Source: Olavius sp. associated proteobacterium Delta 1
GTDB taxonomy: Bacteria; Desulfobacterota; Desulfobacteria; Desulfobacterales; JAFDCJ01
Length of the DNA stretch: 33,244 bases
Reading direction: 5' to 3'
NCBI GenBank assembly: GCA_902749685.1
Contig: CACVKW010001592.1
Coordinates: 1-33,244 of the forward strand
Shown here one piece after another: positions 7,996-16,299 of the stretch (its first letter is position 1; every line of letters starts with the position of its first letter). A program made the position numbers and the translations under genes. The notes under the pieces are model-generated. The model ran no database searches. It worked only from the letters and a program-made list of their open reading frames with translations, and had not been told where the DNA came from.

Positions 7996-9219
7996 TCAAT
8001 TTTCTGATATCGCCGGCCTGGCCCGATCAAGCGGCGACTTGTATAATTCCTGCAATACAAGGCTGGCGGCACCGCGCGCCCAATCCGTGTCCTGCCACTT
8101 TTGAATGACGATCTGAAGGGTCTCATACATCTCGGGTGTGGTTTGGGCCTTAACCATTTTTTGCATGGGTTCAAACAGAAGCGCACCTGATCGGACACCT
8201 TCACCGGCAATAATAATCTTGGCCGGATTAAAGATCTGGACCAAACCGGAAATTCCGAGTCCCAGAATTTCACCACTGCGTTTAAATATTTTTTGCAGGG
8301 CAGGTTCACCCTTTTTGGCAATCGCGGTAACCTCTTCGATGGTCAAAGAAGAGCGGTTCTTGTACTGCCACTTGCCTGCTTTGCAGGCGTCAATGGCCGC
8401 TCCCAGGATGCTGTAATCGGCAACATAGGACTCGATACATCCGTGCTTGCCGCAGCGGCATGGGGCCCCGCCGGGTTTGATCACCATATGGCCGAATTCG
8501 GCGCCGATCCCTTTCACGCCGCGATAAATCTGCCCATTGACCACAATGCCCATGCCGACACCGTGCTCAACCGTGACCACAAGAAAATTATCAATCCCTT
8601 TTCCTTCGCCAAACCATTGTTGCGCCAGGGTCACGGTATTGGCATCATTTTCAATATAGGTCTGGATATTGAAGCGTTGCTGAATCAGGTTCCTCAGCGT
8701 TGTGTTGCCTTTGCGGTATAAGGCAGACCAGTAAGTGATCCCCTTTTTGCTGCTGACAAGGCCGGGAATGCCGATGCCGATGCCGGAAATCTTTCTCATA
8801 CTAATCAAGGCTTCGGAGACACAATGGCGAATGCCTTCTTCAATCAGATCCGCCACAAATTCAACCGACTTTTTGCCGATGCGCACCGGCACGATCAGAG
8901 AGCTCAACACATCGGCCTGCATATTGGTGACGGCGAAACTGACCTGGAAGGCGGACAGCTTCACACCGACTACATAGGCAGCGGTCGGGTTTAACGCCAG
9001 CAATACCCGCCGCCTTCCCCTGGAGGAAGAAGTTTTGGTTTCTTTTTCAACGATTACTTTTTCGTTGAGCAGGCGCGCTGTAATATTGGTCACCGCGGCC
9101 CGGCTTTGCCCGGTCTTCTCTGCAATTTCGACACGTGAAATCAGACCAGCTCTGCGGATCGTATCTAATATATTGAACTGGTTGATCGTTTTTGTGAATT
9201 CACGGTTTGAAACTTCCAT
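7996..9219 (-). CDS. ROK-family transcriptional repressor (XylR/NagC-like)
   Basis: A 407-residue ROK regulator. Residues about 15-60 form a winged helix-turn-helix (LISRVEIAEKTGQSRAAVTN). The rest is an actin-like sugar-binding ROK domain with IENDAN (189-194), EFGH (241-244) and the zinc site H244, C254, C256 and C261 in CRCGKHGC. Regulators of this family bind operators without sugar and release them when a sugar is bound. Flanked by xylA/xylB and a sugar dehydrogenase, it most likely responds to xylose or a related sugar. The name xylR would be reasonable but is not proven. It is convergent with xylB and divergent from the second Gfo/Idh/MocA gene, so it shares an upstream control region with the latter. 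Confidence 0.9.
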   Translation of the reverse strand: MEVSNREFTKTINQFNILDTIRRAGLISRVEIAEKTGQSRAAVTNITARLLNEKVIVEKETKTSSSRGRRRVLLALNPTAAYVVGVKLSAFQVSFAVTNMQADVLSSLIVPVRIGKKSVEFVADLIEEGIRHCVSEALISMRKISGIGIGIPGLVSSKKGITYWSALYRKGNTTLRNLIQQRFNIQTYIENDANTVTLAQQWFGEGKGIDNFLVVTVEHGVGMGIVVNGQIYRGVKGIGAEFGHMVIKPGGAPCRCGKHGCIESYVADYSILGAAIDACKAGKWQYKNRSSLTIEEVTAIAKKGEPALQKIFKRSGEILGLGISGLVQIFNPAKIIIAGEGVRSGALLFEPMQKMVKAQTTPEMYETLQIVIQKWQDTDWARGAASLVLQELYKSPLDRARPAISEN

Positions 9220-9602
9220 GGATGGTTTAGATCCTTAAAATTAATTTTGTGCATTTTAGGCATTTTAGGCAATTCCCAGTTTATCCGGGCTAGGACCCTT
9301 TTAATTCTATCATTAAATTAATTCGTGTAATTAAAGGAATTTTCGGTTCCAGCTGCGTCTATTCGAAACAGACCGGTTAATGCCGAGAAAGCTAATAACA
9401 TCAGTAAAATAAGTACGGCAATCTTAAAGCCAAAATCATCTTGACAAAAATTTGGCTTTGATGCAAGTTAATTCGAAGCCAATTGGTTCACTGGATGAAT
9501 TAAAACCTAACTATTGCATAAAAATTAATGAGGATATGAAAGTCTCCGAATCGTGCAATATCCAGGTAATTTACTCTGAAAATGCCAACAAAAGGATCGG
9601 CT
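9220..9602. other. Divergent control region between the ROK gene and the second dehydrogenase gene
   Basis: This gap contains a short direct repeat (CATTTTAGG twice near 9254-9271), a loose inverted repeat with CCTTTTAATT and AATTAAAGG arms (about 9296-9338), and an array of AAGCCAA sites around a TTGACA box (9426-9482, listed separately). No ORF or RNA gene is seen. Confidence 0.5.
9426..9482 (+). promoter_or_regulatory. Three evenly spaced AAGCCAA-type sites around a TTGACA box
   Basis: AAAGCCAAA (9426-9434) and TTTGGCTTT (9451-9459) form a perfect inverted repeat with a 16-base spacer. A third copy, AAGCCAA (9476-9482), follows. Site centres are 24-25 bases apart. A perfect -35 hexamer TTGACA (9441-9446) lies inside the first pair, but no good -10 is found 16-18 bases downstream. 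The arrangement resembles operators for a sugar-responsive repressor controlling the downstream dehydrogenase gene and perhaps the ROK gene. Confidence 0.35.
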
Positions 9603-10769
9603 ATGGAACTTAATAGAAAATTAAAAATGGGAATGGTGGGGGGCGGCAAAGACGCCTTTATCGGTGCCGTGCATCGCAATGCCGCTTTAATGGACGGCAA
9701 GGTTGAATTGATTGCCGGTGCGCTGTCTTCAGATCCTGAAAAAGCAAAGGCATCCTCCCGGGATCTCTTAATTAGTGATGAGAGATCCTATGGCACCTGG
9801 CAGGAGATGGCGGACCAGGAATCCAAATTGCCTGAAGGCGAACGGATAGATTTTGTCTCTATCGTTACCCCGAATTTTATGCATTTTCCGATTGCAAAGG
9901 GCTTTGCGGAAGCCGGGATTAACGTCATCTGTGATAAACCCATGACCTATACTTTACAGGAAGCGAAGGACCTGGTTGCTATTATCGACAATTCCGGCGT
10001 CATCTTTGCCCTGACGCATAATTACACCGGCTATCCGATGGTCAAGCAGGCCCGCCACATGGTTCGCACCGGCGAAATTGGCGATATTTTAAAAATAGTG
10101 GTCGAATATCCCCAGGGCTGGCTCATGACGGCCCTTGAAGAAGAAGGACAGAAGCAGGCTTCCTGGCGCACCGATCCCAAGCGCTCGGGGGTTTCCAACT
10201 GTATCGGCGATATCGGATCCCATTGTGAAAATCTGGCGCATTATATAACCGGTCTGGAAATAACGGAAATGTGTGCGGATTTAAAAAGTATCCTGAACCG
10301 GCCCCTGGACAATGACGGGAATATATTGCTTCACTTTGAAAAAGAGGCCTGCGGAATATTGTATGCTTCGCAATTCTCAGCCGGCGAAGAAAACAATTTG
10401 AGGATTCGGGTTTACGGCACCCGGGGGGCCCTGGAGTGGCACCAGGAAGAGCCGAACACTCTGTGGTTCAGAACCAATGAGGGGCCGGCGCAGCTCTACC
10501 GCCGGGGAAACGGCTATTTGTGCGATGCCGCCCAGCGCGCAACCCGCCTGCCCCCGGGACATCCCGAAGCATTTATTGAAGCATTTGCCAATGTATATGC
10601 CAATGCAACCGATGCGATTCGTGCAAAAATCCTCGGCCAGGAACCGGACGAACTGGTATTGGATTTTCCCACGGTGATTGACGGCGCCAGAGGTCTGGCA
10701 TTTATTGAATCCGCTGTTGAAAGCAACCAGAGCGATCAGAAGTGGTATGCGATGAAAGCCTTTAAATAA
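9603..10769 (+). CDS. Gfo/Idh/MocA-family NAD(P)-dependent sugar dehydrogenase
   Basis: A 388-residue oxidoreductase. The Rossmann motif is VGGGKDAFIGAVHR (12-25), the catalytic lysine is K112 in CDKPM (the EKP motif), and the second active-site motif is D203-x3-H207 in GDIGSH. This subfamily, with LTHNYTGYPMV at about 137-147, typically occurs beside a TIM-barrel protein like the next gene. From knowledge of characterised relatives, oxidation of a sugar or polyol at C3 is plausible, but the substrate is not readable. The ATG at 9603 is preferred because AAAGGA sits 6 bases upstream. An in-frame ATG at 9582 is the alternative and adds 7 residues. It is co-directional with the gene 90 bases downstream. 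Confidence 0.88.
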   Translation: MELNRKLKMGMVGGGKDAFIGAVHRNAALMDGKVELIAGALSSDPEKAKASSRDLLISDERSYGTWQEMADQESKLPEGERIDFVSIVTPNFMHFPIAKGFAEAGINVICDKPMTYTLQEAKDLVAIIDNSGVIFALTHNYTGYPMVKQARHMVRTGEIGDILKIVVEYPQGWLMTALEEEGQKQASWRTDPKRSGVSNCIGDIGSHCENLAHYITGLEITEMCADLKSILNRPLDNDGNILLHFEKEACGILYASQFSAGEENNLRIRVYGTRGALEWHQEEPNTLWFRTNEGPAQLYRRGNGYLCDAAQRATRLPPGHPEAFIEAFANVYANATDAIRAKILGQEPDELVLDFPTVIDGARGLAFIESAVESNQSDQKWYAMKAFK

Positions 10770-10859
10770 ATCGAAAATCTTCAATCGTTAAAACAGGAAA
10801 ATAACTCTTGAAACCCGTTTGCAACAAACTTACCATAAAACTTTTATAAAGGAGGAATC

Positions 10860-11855
10860 ATGGCGAGACCAGTGACCTTATTTACCGGACAATGGGCTGA
10901 TTTGCCCCTGACGGAGCTTGCTAAAAAAGCCAGCGGCTGGGGCTATGACGGCCTGGAACTGGCCTGCTGGGGCGATCATTTTGACCCGGCCCGGGGAGCG
11001 GCGGACCCGGCTTATTGTGAAAAACAAAAAGGCATTCTCAAAGAAAACAATTTAAGTATCTATTCGATCTCCCATCACCTGGCAGGGCAGCTGGTCTGTG
11101 ACCCAAATAATGATGCCCGATCCGACGGATTCGCACCAGCGGAATGTGCCGGCGACCCGGAGAAAAAAAGGGCCTGGGCCGTGGAAACCATGAAACAATG
11201 TGCGATTGCCGCCAAGAACATGGGTTTAAAGGTCGTCAACGGATTTACCGGATCTTCCATCTGGCATATGATTTATTCGTTTCCGCCGAATAGCGAGGAG
11301 GATATCGAAGAAGGATTTAAATATTTTGCCGAGATGTGGCACCCCATCCTGGACGTATTTGACGAAAACGGTGTTAAATTTGCCCTGGAAGTTCATCCCA
11401 CTGAAATCGCCTTTGACACGGTAACTGCCGAACGGGCTCTGGAAGCTATCGGTCGGCGGGAGGCTTTCGGTTTCAATTTTGATCCGAGTCACCTGGAATG
11501 GCAGGGTGTTGATCCGGCGAAATTCATCAGAACCTTTGCGGACCGGATTTATCATGTTCACATGAAAGATGCCGTGGTTACGCTTGATGGGAGCTCGGGC
11601 ATCCTCGGCAGTCACTTAAATTTCGGTCATGCGGGACGGGGTTGGGATTTTCGAAGTCTAGGCCGAGGGCAGGTTGATTTTGAAGAAATTATTCGAGCGC
11701 TGAACGAAATCAAATACGACGGCCCGCTGTCGGTGGAATGGGAAGATGCGGTTATGGATCGTGAAGCCGGTGCTAAAGAATCGGCAGCATTCGTCAAAAA
11801 TGTGGATTTTCCCCCATCCGACCGGGTGTTTGACGAAGCATTTGCCGGTGATTAA
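10860..11855 (+). CDS. Sugar isomerase/epimerase-like TIM-barrel protein, partner of the preceding dehydrogenase
   Basis: A 331-residue AP-endonuclease-2-type TIM barrel with likely metal ligands E177 (LEVHPTE), D208 (FDPSH), H232/H234 (YHVHMKD) and E293 (VEWED). It is longer than the first TIM-barrel enzyme of the locus and belongs to a different subfamily. AAAGGAGGAATC directly precedes the ATG. Members of this superfamily catalyse epimerisation, dehydration or beta-elimination and hydration of keto sugars. Pairing with a C3-type dehydrogenase suggests that it acts on a 3-keto intermediate, which is inference. It is convergent with the phosphatase gene, with 99 bases between the stop codons. 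Confidence 0.85.
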   Translation: MARPVTLFTGQWADLPLTELAKKASGWGYDGLELACWGDHFDPARGAADPAYCEKQKGILKENNLSIYSISHHLAGQLVCDPNNDARSDGFAPAECAGDPEKKRAWAVETMKQCAIAAKNMGLKVVNGFTGSSIWHMIYSFPPNSEEDIEEGFKYFAEMWHPILDVFDENGVKFALEVHPTEIAFDTVTAERALEAIGRREAFGFNFDPSHLEWQGVDPAKFIRTFADRIYHVHMKDAVVTLDGSSGILGSHLNFGHAGRGWDFRSLGRGQVDFEEIIRALNEIKYDGPLSVEWEDAVMDREAGAKESAAFVKNVDFPPSDRVFDEAFAGD

Positions 11856-11925
11856 ATTAATCCGCCCTGAAGCAATAGCCCAGCCAGCGGGCATATTGAT
11901 TGAAAAAGACAGAAGAAAGCTGCAA

Positions 11926-11949
11926 AATTAATCATCCGGCGGATTAATT
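11926..11949. terminator. Possible bidirectional hairpin between convergent genes
   Basis: AATTAATC (11926-11933) and GATTAATT (11942-11949) form a perfect 8-base stem around ATCCGGCG. It lies between the stop codons of the TIM-barrel gene (plus) and the phosphatase gene (minus). The stem is AT-rich and there is no strong U-tract, so a terminator role is only suggested by position. Confidence 0.3.
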
Positions 11950-11954
11950 GTGGA

Positions 11955-12953
11955 TTAATTACGTTTGAATTCAATACCCAACAGGGAGATATCATCCTTG
12001 GGCTCCTTGCCCTGGCCGAATTCCATCAAAGATTCAAACACCATGTCAATCAGATCGGACACCGGTTTGTCTTTAAGTGTGACCAGCTTTTTGTGTAGCT
12101 GCTCATATCCGTAAAACTCACCCTTTGGATTCTTATACTCAAACACCCCGTCCGTATAAAACAGCAGTTTTTCCCCTGCTTCGAGCTGTTTTTGCTCTTC
12201 CGGAAAGCCAACCGGTGCGTCTGCCAGGCGTAAATCTCTGGTTCCAATGGGAGGACTGCCGGTGGCCAATATGTCCAGGGTTCCATTTTGGCGGATAATA
12301 ATGGGCGGCGGATGACCGGCGCTGCTGCAGGTAAAACTTCCGGTAGCCGCATTCAATATGACATAATTGATGGTGAAGAAATTGTTAAACCGATCAAATG
12401 TGTACTCCTGGTCCAGTTTTTCAAGGACTTTGGCCGGGTTTCGAATATTTCGAGTCTGCCTGGATTCGCCGGCCTTCAGTAAAATATTACCGGCCAGGGG
12501 ATGAAGATTTTGAAAAACAGAAACCGCCACCATGGCGGCAGGAACACCATGACCACTAACATCCAGCATGTAGATCGCCCAGTGGTTGTCATCCAGTTGG
12601 GCCATATTAAAAATATCACCACCGATTTTTTCGCAGGGCTTGAATTTCCATGCAACGGCCAGGTGTTGAATGGTATCTATTTTCTGAGGCAGGAGGCTTT
12701 TCTGGATTTCCGCGGCTGCCGCCAGGTCTTCCTCAATGCGATCCTGCCTCCAGGTCAATTCTGTATTAAGCTGTTTCAGGTTTTTTTCGGCAGCGGCGTA
12801 TTTAAATACAAGCTCCTGCAACAGTTTGTTGTCTATCTCAAAGTCTTTGGTTGTAGCCCAAAACTCTAACAGCTGATAAGTCAGGGCAGATAATTGAGGA
12901 GTTTTAGCGTCACTCGATTTTAAATAATTGCGGATGATCTCTTCAATATTCAT
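11955..12953 (-). CDS. SpoIIE/RsbU-type PP2C serine phosphatase
   Basis: A 332-residue phosphatase of the PPM/SpoIIE class, which usually dephosphorylates an anti-sigma-factor antagonist (STAS) protein in partner-switching pathways. Residues 1 to about 50 are of unknown fold. Residues about 50-90 look coiled-coil and end in the linker AAEIQKSLLPQ typical of RsbU proteins. The catalytic domain has the metal aspartates D113 (GGDIFN) and D131 (DVSGHG), then SSAGHPPP, FYTDGVFE and KDDISLL near the C-terminus. It has no sensor domain of its own. Its ATG overlaps the stop of the upstream ODP-like gene by four bases (ATGA), so the two are translationally coupled and probably work together. No STAS or anti-sigma partner is encoded in the window. 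Confidence 0.92.
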   Translation of the reverse strand: MNIEEIIRNYLKSSDAKTPQLSALTYQLLEFWATTKDFEIDNKLLQELVFKYAAAEKNLKQLNTELTWRQDRIEEDLAAAAEIQKSLLPQKIDTIQHLAVAWKFKPCEKIGGDIFNMAQLDDNHWAIYMLDVSGHGVPAAMVAVSVFQNLHPLAGNILLKAGESRQTRNIRNPAKVLEKLDQEYTFDRFNNFFTINYVILNAATGSFTCSSAGHPPPIIIRQNGTLDILATGSPPIGTRDLRLADAPVGFPEEQKQLEAGEKLLFYTDGVFEYKNPKGEFYGYEQLHKKLVTLKDKPVSDLIDMVFESLMEFGQGKEPKDDISLLGIEFKRN

Positions 12954-13816
12954 GATTTAAAACGTTCGTCAAGGTTGCCAAAATTAAAATGGTAATTGTC
13001 TTCGATAATCCCGTCTATGCCCACATCCAACATTGAAGTGAGCTGTTTAAAAATATACTTCAGCTCCCTTTTATCCGTGATAATACTGCCATGCTGGGGT
13101 GCAATCTTATCAAAGGGTATTGCCAAAATTTTTTCAAAAGCAAACTTGAGGGCCTTGCTGGACGTCATAATTTTTTTGTGGAAATTCAATATATCCTTGA
13201 TCGGACAATTCGGCAGTTTTTTAGGACAATCAACTAAATTTGTACATTCAATGCATTCGGGTTTCAATTCCAGATACAACTCCCATTCGGTGCCATAGCT
13301 TCCGAACAGATCACTGGAGAAAATAATTTTGCTTTTCGGATCAAACGTAACAAAACTTCCGGCGGAATGTGAGTATGGCGTTTTAATAAACTTAAGCGTG
13401 CGTCCGGAAGAAAATGTAAACTGATAGTCGTATTCACGGAGGGAAAACAACCTGGAAGACGCTGAATAATGCCGGATAAACATCAGGTTTTCAGTGGCGG
13501 ATATTATTTTTAAATCTTTGCGTTTGATGATGCCCTCAAAATTCGGGATGCTGCCGCAAAGATCGGGATCATAGTGCTGATACAGCAAGGCTTTAATCCG
13601 ATTGGGCGCAATACCGGTCTGCAATATTTTCATCATGACCGTGGGAAAGTCCGGGCGGCTTCCGCCATCGATCACCAGAGCCTCATCGTTGTCAATAATC
13701 AGGTAAGGATTACAGTGCAGTCCGGACTGCTGATCATAAAAGCCGATCCAAAAAATACCATCGGCGATTTCAATCGGATTCTCGTAGTCGGTATCCTTAT
13801 TTTTTGATTTTGGCAT
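12950..13816 (-). CDS. ODP-like metallo-beta-lactamase-fold di-iron protein, probable O2/NO or redox sensor
   Basis: A 288-residue beta-lactamase-fold protein like the di-iron domain of flavodiiron proteins and the stand-alone ODP sensors, without a flavodoxin domain. Counting from a TTG two codons upstream, likely iron ligands are H83, D85 and D87 (QHYDPD, with Asp replacing the usual Glu), H152 (YSHSAG), D171 (SSDLFG) and H244 (PQHGS). An insert has four cysteines (190, 193, 199 and 206). Such proteins bind O2 or NO at a di-iron centre, and several act as sensors linked to signalling domains. Overlap with a SpoIIE phosphatase gene supports a sensor role. The ATG at 13816 has GAAGGG about 7 bases upstream. 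The TTG at 13822 is less likely. Confidence 0.82.
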   Translation of the reverse strand: MPKSKNKDTDYENPIEIADGIFWIGFYDQQSGLHCNPYLIIDNDEALVIDGGSRPDFPTVMMKILQTGIAPNRIKALLYQHYDPDLCGSIPNFEGIIKRKDLKIISATENLMFIRHYSASSRLFSLREYDYQFTFSSGRTLKFIKTPYSHSAGSFVTFDPKSKIIFSSDLFGSYGTEWELYLELKPECIECTNLVDCPKKLPNCPIKDILNFHKKIMTSSKALKFAFEKILAIPFDKIAPQHGSIITDKRELKYIFKQLTSMLDVGIDGIIEDNYHFNFGNLDERFKS

Positions 13817-13936
13817 CGTCAAACCCTTCTAATTTTTCTGAATGAAAATATAAATAATTATATAGCCCATCAGCACAAAAATCAAAAGATATCAAAAAAT
13901 CATTAGATTAGTTCGCTTCTCACATCATCTGCTCAA

Positions 13937-14722
13937 CTATCGCAATAAAAAATTCATTAGAGATTTATTAAAAGCTTCGGCCTGTTCGATATTGGACAGA
14001 TGCCGGGCCGAGGGTAATATGACCAAATGAGAACCGGCGATCCGTTCATGGATGGCTTGGGATGCTGCTACCGGTGTACCCGGATCCTCCTCGCCCACCA
14101 TAATCAGCGTCGGAAGCTTTATTTCGGATAACCGTCCCAGGTAATTAAGCCCACCCAGCGCTTCGCTGCAGCCGATATATCCTGCCAGCGGGGTCGCCTG
14201 GACCTGCTGCCGAATCATCTCGACTGCGGGCGGATTCTGATTGAGATATTGCGGTGTAAACCAGCGTTCCAGGGTACCGTCAACCTGGTCCGCCATGCCG
14301 TTTTCACGCGCAAGGGCAATGCGCTCCCGCAAAATAGGCTGGGCCTCGTCCGGCATGATGGCTGAAGTATCGCACAGAGTCAGGCTTTTGAGTCTATCTG
14401 CGTGATTCAGGGCAAGGCCCTGGCCGATCATGCCGCCGATGGACAGGCCCACAAAATGCACCGTATCGATACCCAGCGCATCCAGCAAGGCAACCGCATC
14501 TTCGGCCAGCAGCGCCAGGGTATATGCCCCTTCCGGGGCATCGCTGTCGCCGTGACCGCGCATGTCATAGCGTAAAACGTTAAAATGGGCCTCCAGAGAT
14601 TCCAGCTGGGGATTCCACATCATCATGCTGCTGGCCAGGGAGTGGCTCAGCATCACTACCGGCGCTCCCTCCTGACCCGATAATTCATAATTGATTTGAA
14701 TGTCATTGGCTAAAATTTTCAT
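13937..14722 (-). CDS. Alpha/beta hydrolase, 3-oxoadipate enol-lactonase (PcaD)-like
   Basis: A 261-residue alpha/beta hydrolase with a complete catalytic triad: S94 in the nucleophile elbow GLSIGG, D213 in VGEEDPGTP and H241 in SARHLSN. The oxyanion segment is SHSLASS, and YDMRGHGDSDAP follows at about 52-63. These features match PcaD-type enol-lactonases, which hydrolyse 3-oxoadipate enol-lactone in the beta-ketoadipate pathway. No other genes of that pathway are present, so a more general lactone or ester hydrolase role is equally possible. It stands alone, with a 120-base gap before the ODP-like gene. Confidence 0.85.
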   Translation of the reverse strand: MKILANDIQINYELSGQEGAPVVMLSHSLASSMMMWNPQLESLEAHFNVLRYDMRGHGDSDAPEGAYTLALLAEDAVALLDALGIDTVHFVGLSIGGMIGQGLALNHADRLKSLTLCDTSAIMPDEAQPILRERIALARENGMADQVDGTLERWFTPQYLNQNPPAVEMIRQQVQATPLAGYIGCSEALGGLNYLGRLSEIKLPTLIMVGEEDPGTPVAASQAIHERIAGSHLVILPSARHLSNIEQAEAFNKSLMNFLLR

Positions 14723-15136
14723 GTCGGCAACTCCTTAGTAGCGTGCTTGTTAATTTACAGTAGAGTCAATTAATACCTGATAAAATTTTCGGGGCTTGAT
14801 CAGTCTTTTATGTATTGTTATCCGTCCGGCCACCCATTTATTGCAGTTTCTGTCATTTCTTTCAAGTCATCATCTTCGGATTTTTTAAGCTGATGAATTT
14901 CACTATAAATAGGTTTTGTTGAAATGACCACTTGTGCAACCGACCGGTGGATTTAATTTGCAAGTCTCACGATACTGGGTTAAATCATATTTACAGGGTC
15001 TGGCACGCGGGCGCATACATGGAATCAGAAGCAAGTTAGTTCGCTTCGCTCATCCGCCGGAGAATGAAGGAACAATGGAAGGCTGGAATATTGGGTACAT
15101 TCGTGTTCCATCTACTTGAAAAATAAGGAGGTTAAA
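14723..15136. other. Intergenic region without a convincing gene
   Basis: A 414-base gap between a minus-strand hydrolase gene and a plus-strand dehydrogenase gene, so divergent promoters should lie here. A 61-codon plus-strand frame (14934-15119) has no ribosome binding site and an unremarkable product. A minus-strand frame of about 45 codons (14818-14952) lacks a start. Near 15050-15100 there are GGAATATTGG and TCCGCCGGAG words like those in the intergenic repeats elsewhere in this window. Confidence 0.4.
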
Positions 15137-16003
15137 ATGCAAATCGGATTTATCGGTTTGGGAATCATGGGAAGTCGCATGGCGGCCAATTTGCAAAAAG
15201 CCGGACATGATCTATTGATTTATAATCGTACAAGAGAAAAGGCGGAAGCACTGATTAGTGAAGGAGCTGAGTGGTGTGATACACCGGCTCAGTTAGCCCA
15301 AAAAGTAGATATCCTTTTTACGATGCTGGCACACCCCGAGGCTATGGGCGAGCTCGCTTTTGGTGATAACGGGTATTTGGATAATATGAAACCAAATGCA
15401 ATATGGGTTGATTGCAGCACGGTGAATCCCTCCTTTTCCAAAGCCATGGCAGCGGAAGCTCAAAAACGGCAAATCAGATATGTCGATGCCCCGGTTTTGG
15501 GCACCAAAAAACCTGCCCGGGAGGGGCAACTTGTATTTTTTGTTGGCGGCAATAAAGAAGATGTTGAAATCCTTATGCCTTATTTTGAAATTATGGGAAA
15601 AGCCGTAAATCATGTTGGCGATCATGGAATGGGTGCATCTTTCAAAATGGTGGTAAATTTGCTTGTCGCGCAAAATATTCTTATATTTTCTGAAGCTGTC
15701 GCTCTGGGGCGTGCCCTGGGTTTTTCTCGAGAAATGCTGTTTGATACGCTGCTCGACGGTCCGATGGCTGCACCGTATCTATCCTTAAAGAGACCAAAAA
15801 TCGAAGAGGGAATTTACGAGGCTGATTTTCCCCTGAAGTGGATGCACAAAGATTTGCACCTTGTGACCCTCACCGCTTACGAGGAAGGAGTTGCGCTGCC
15901 CGCTACCAACGCTACTAAAGAAGTTTTTTTGCAAGCGAAAAAGTCCGGACTGGGTGAGAAAGATTTTGCGGCAATATTTGATTATGTATTATCCGGGAAA
16001 TAA
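15137..16003 (+). CDS. Beta-hydroxyacid dehydrogenase, glyoxylate/succinic-semialdehyde reductase type
   Basis: A 288-residue NAD(P)-dependent reductase of the 3-hydroxyisobutyrate dehydrogenase superfamily. The dinucleotide motif GLGIMG is at 7-12, the substrate-binding loop reads DAPVLGTKKPA, and the catalytic lysine is in GASFKMVVN. The GTKKPA form of the loop resembles glyoxylate/succinic-semialdehyde reductases (GLYR type, consensus GSKKPA) more than 3-hydroxyisobutyrate or tartronate-semialdehyde enzymes. The likely reaction is reduction of a small semialdehyde or 2-oxoacid. AAGGAGG (15125-15131) fixes the ATG at 15137; an upstream in-frame start at 15116 lies before that site. It is a single-gene unit. 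Confidence 0.87.
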   Translation: MQIGFIGLGIMGSRMAANLQKAGHDLLIYNRTREKAEALISEGAEWCDTPAQLAQKVDILFTMLAHPEAMGELAFGDNGYLDNMKPNAIWVDCSTVNPSFSKAMAAEAQKRQIRYVDAPVLGTKKPAREGQLVFFVGGNKEDVEILMPYFEIMGKAVNHVGDHGMGASFKMVVNLLVAQNILIFSEAVALGRALGFSREMLFDTLLDGPMAAPYLSLKRPKIEEGIYEADFPLKWMHKDLHLVTLTAYEEGVALPATNATKEVFLQAKKSGLGEKDFAAIFDYVLSGK

Positions 16004-16299
16004 TTTTAAGGAAATATCTGTTGATTGGAATCTCACTGCAGAGACTGGAACGGGTAGGTCGATTGGTCTTGTATCCGGATTAATAATGCAATTTAACTGG
16101 CGACTGTCAAAATCAAAGAATTCAGTCAAGGTTAAACTTAACGGTGCGATTAAATGTTCTACGCCAACGTTGCTTGATTTTGGCAAATAATCATACGGCC
16201 AACGACTATCTTTTTACCATGACCTTGGTTTTAATCGGGCCTTGTCTAAAAAATTTAACAATTCAGGTATCAAATTAATTCTTATGAGGGCAACACGAT

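Noticed and set aside
2519..11855. Locus as a literal levoglucosan (lgd) operon
   Set aside because: The Gfo/Idh proteins are not of the LgdA type I would expect (one lacks the EKP lysine), and xylA/xylB point to a pentose. Only the enzyme logic is borrowed in the hypothesis.
13937..14722. Hydrolase as evidence for a beta-ketoadipate pathway
   Set aside because: No pcaB, pcaC, pcaI/J or catechol/protocatechuate dioxygenase gene is present, and the organism looks anaerobic.
14818..14952. Open minus-strand frame of about 45 codons with a charged, protein-like composition
   Set aside because: It is bounded by an upstream stop, has no start codon with a ribosome binding site, and resembles no bacterial family that I can name.
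15891..16190. 99-codon frame overlapping the end of the beta-hydroxyacid dehydrogenase gene
   Set aside because: It starts within the dehydrogenase in another frame, lacks a ribosome binding site and shows no family features.
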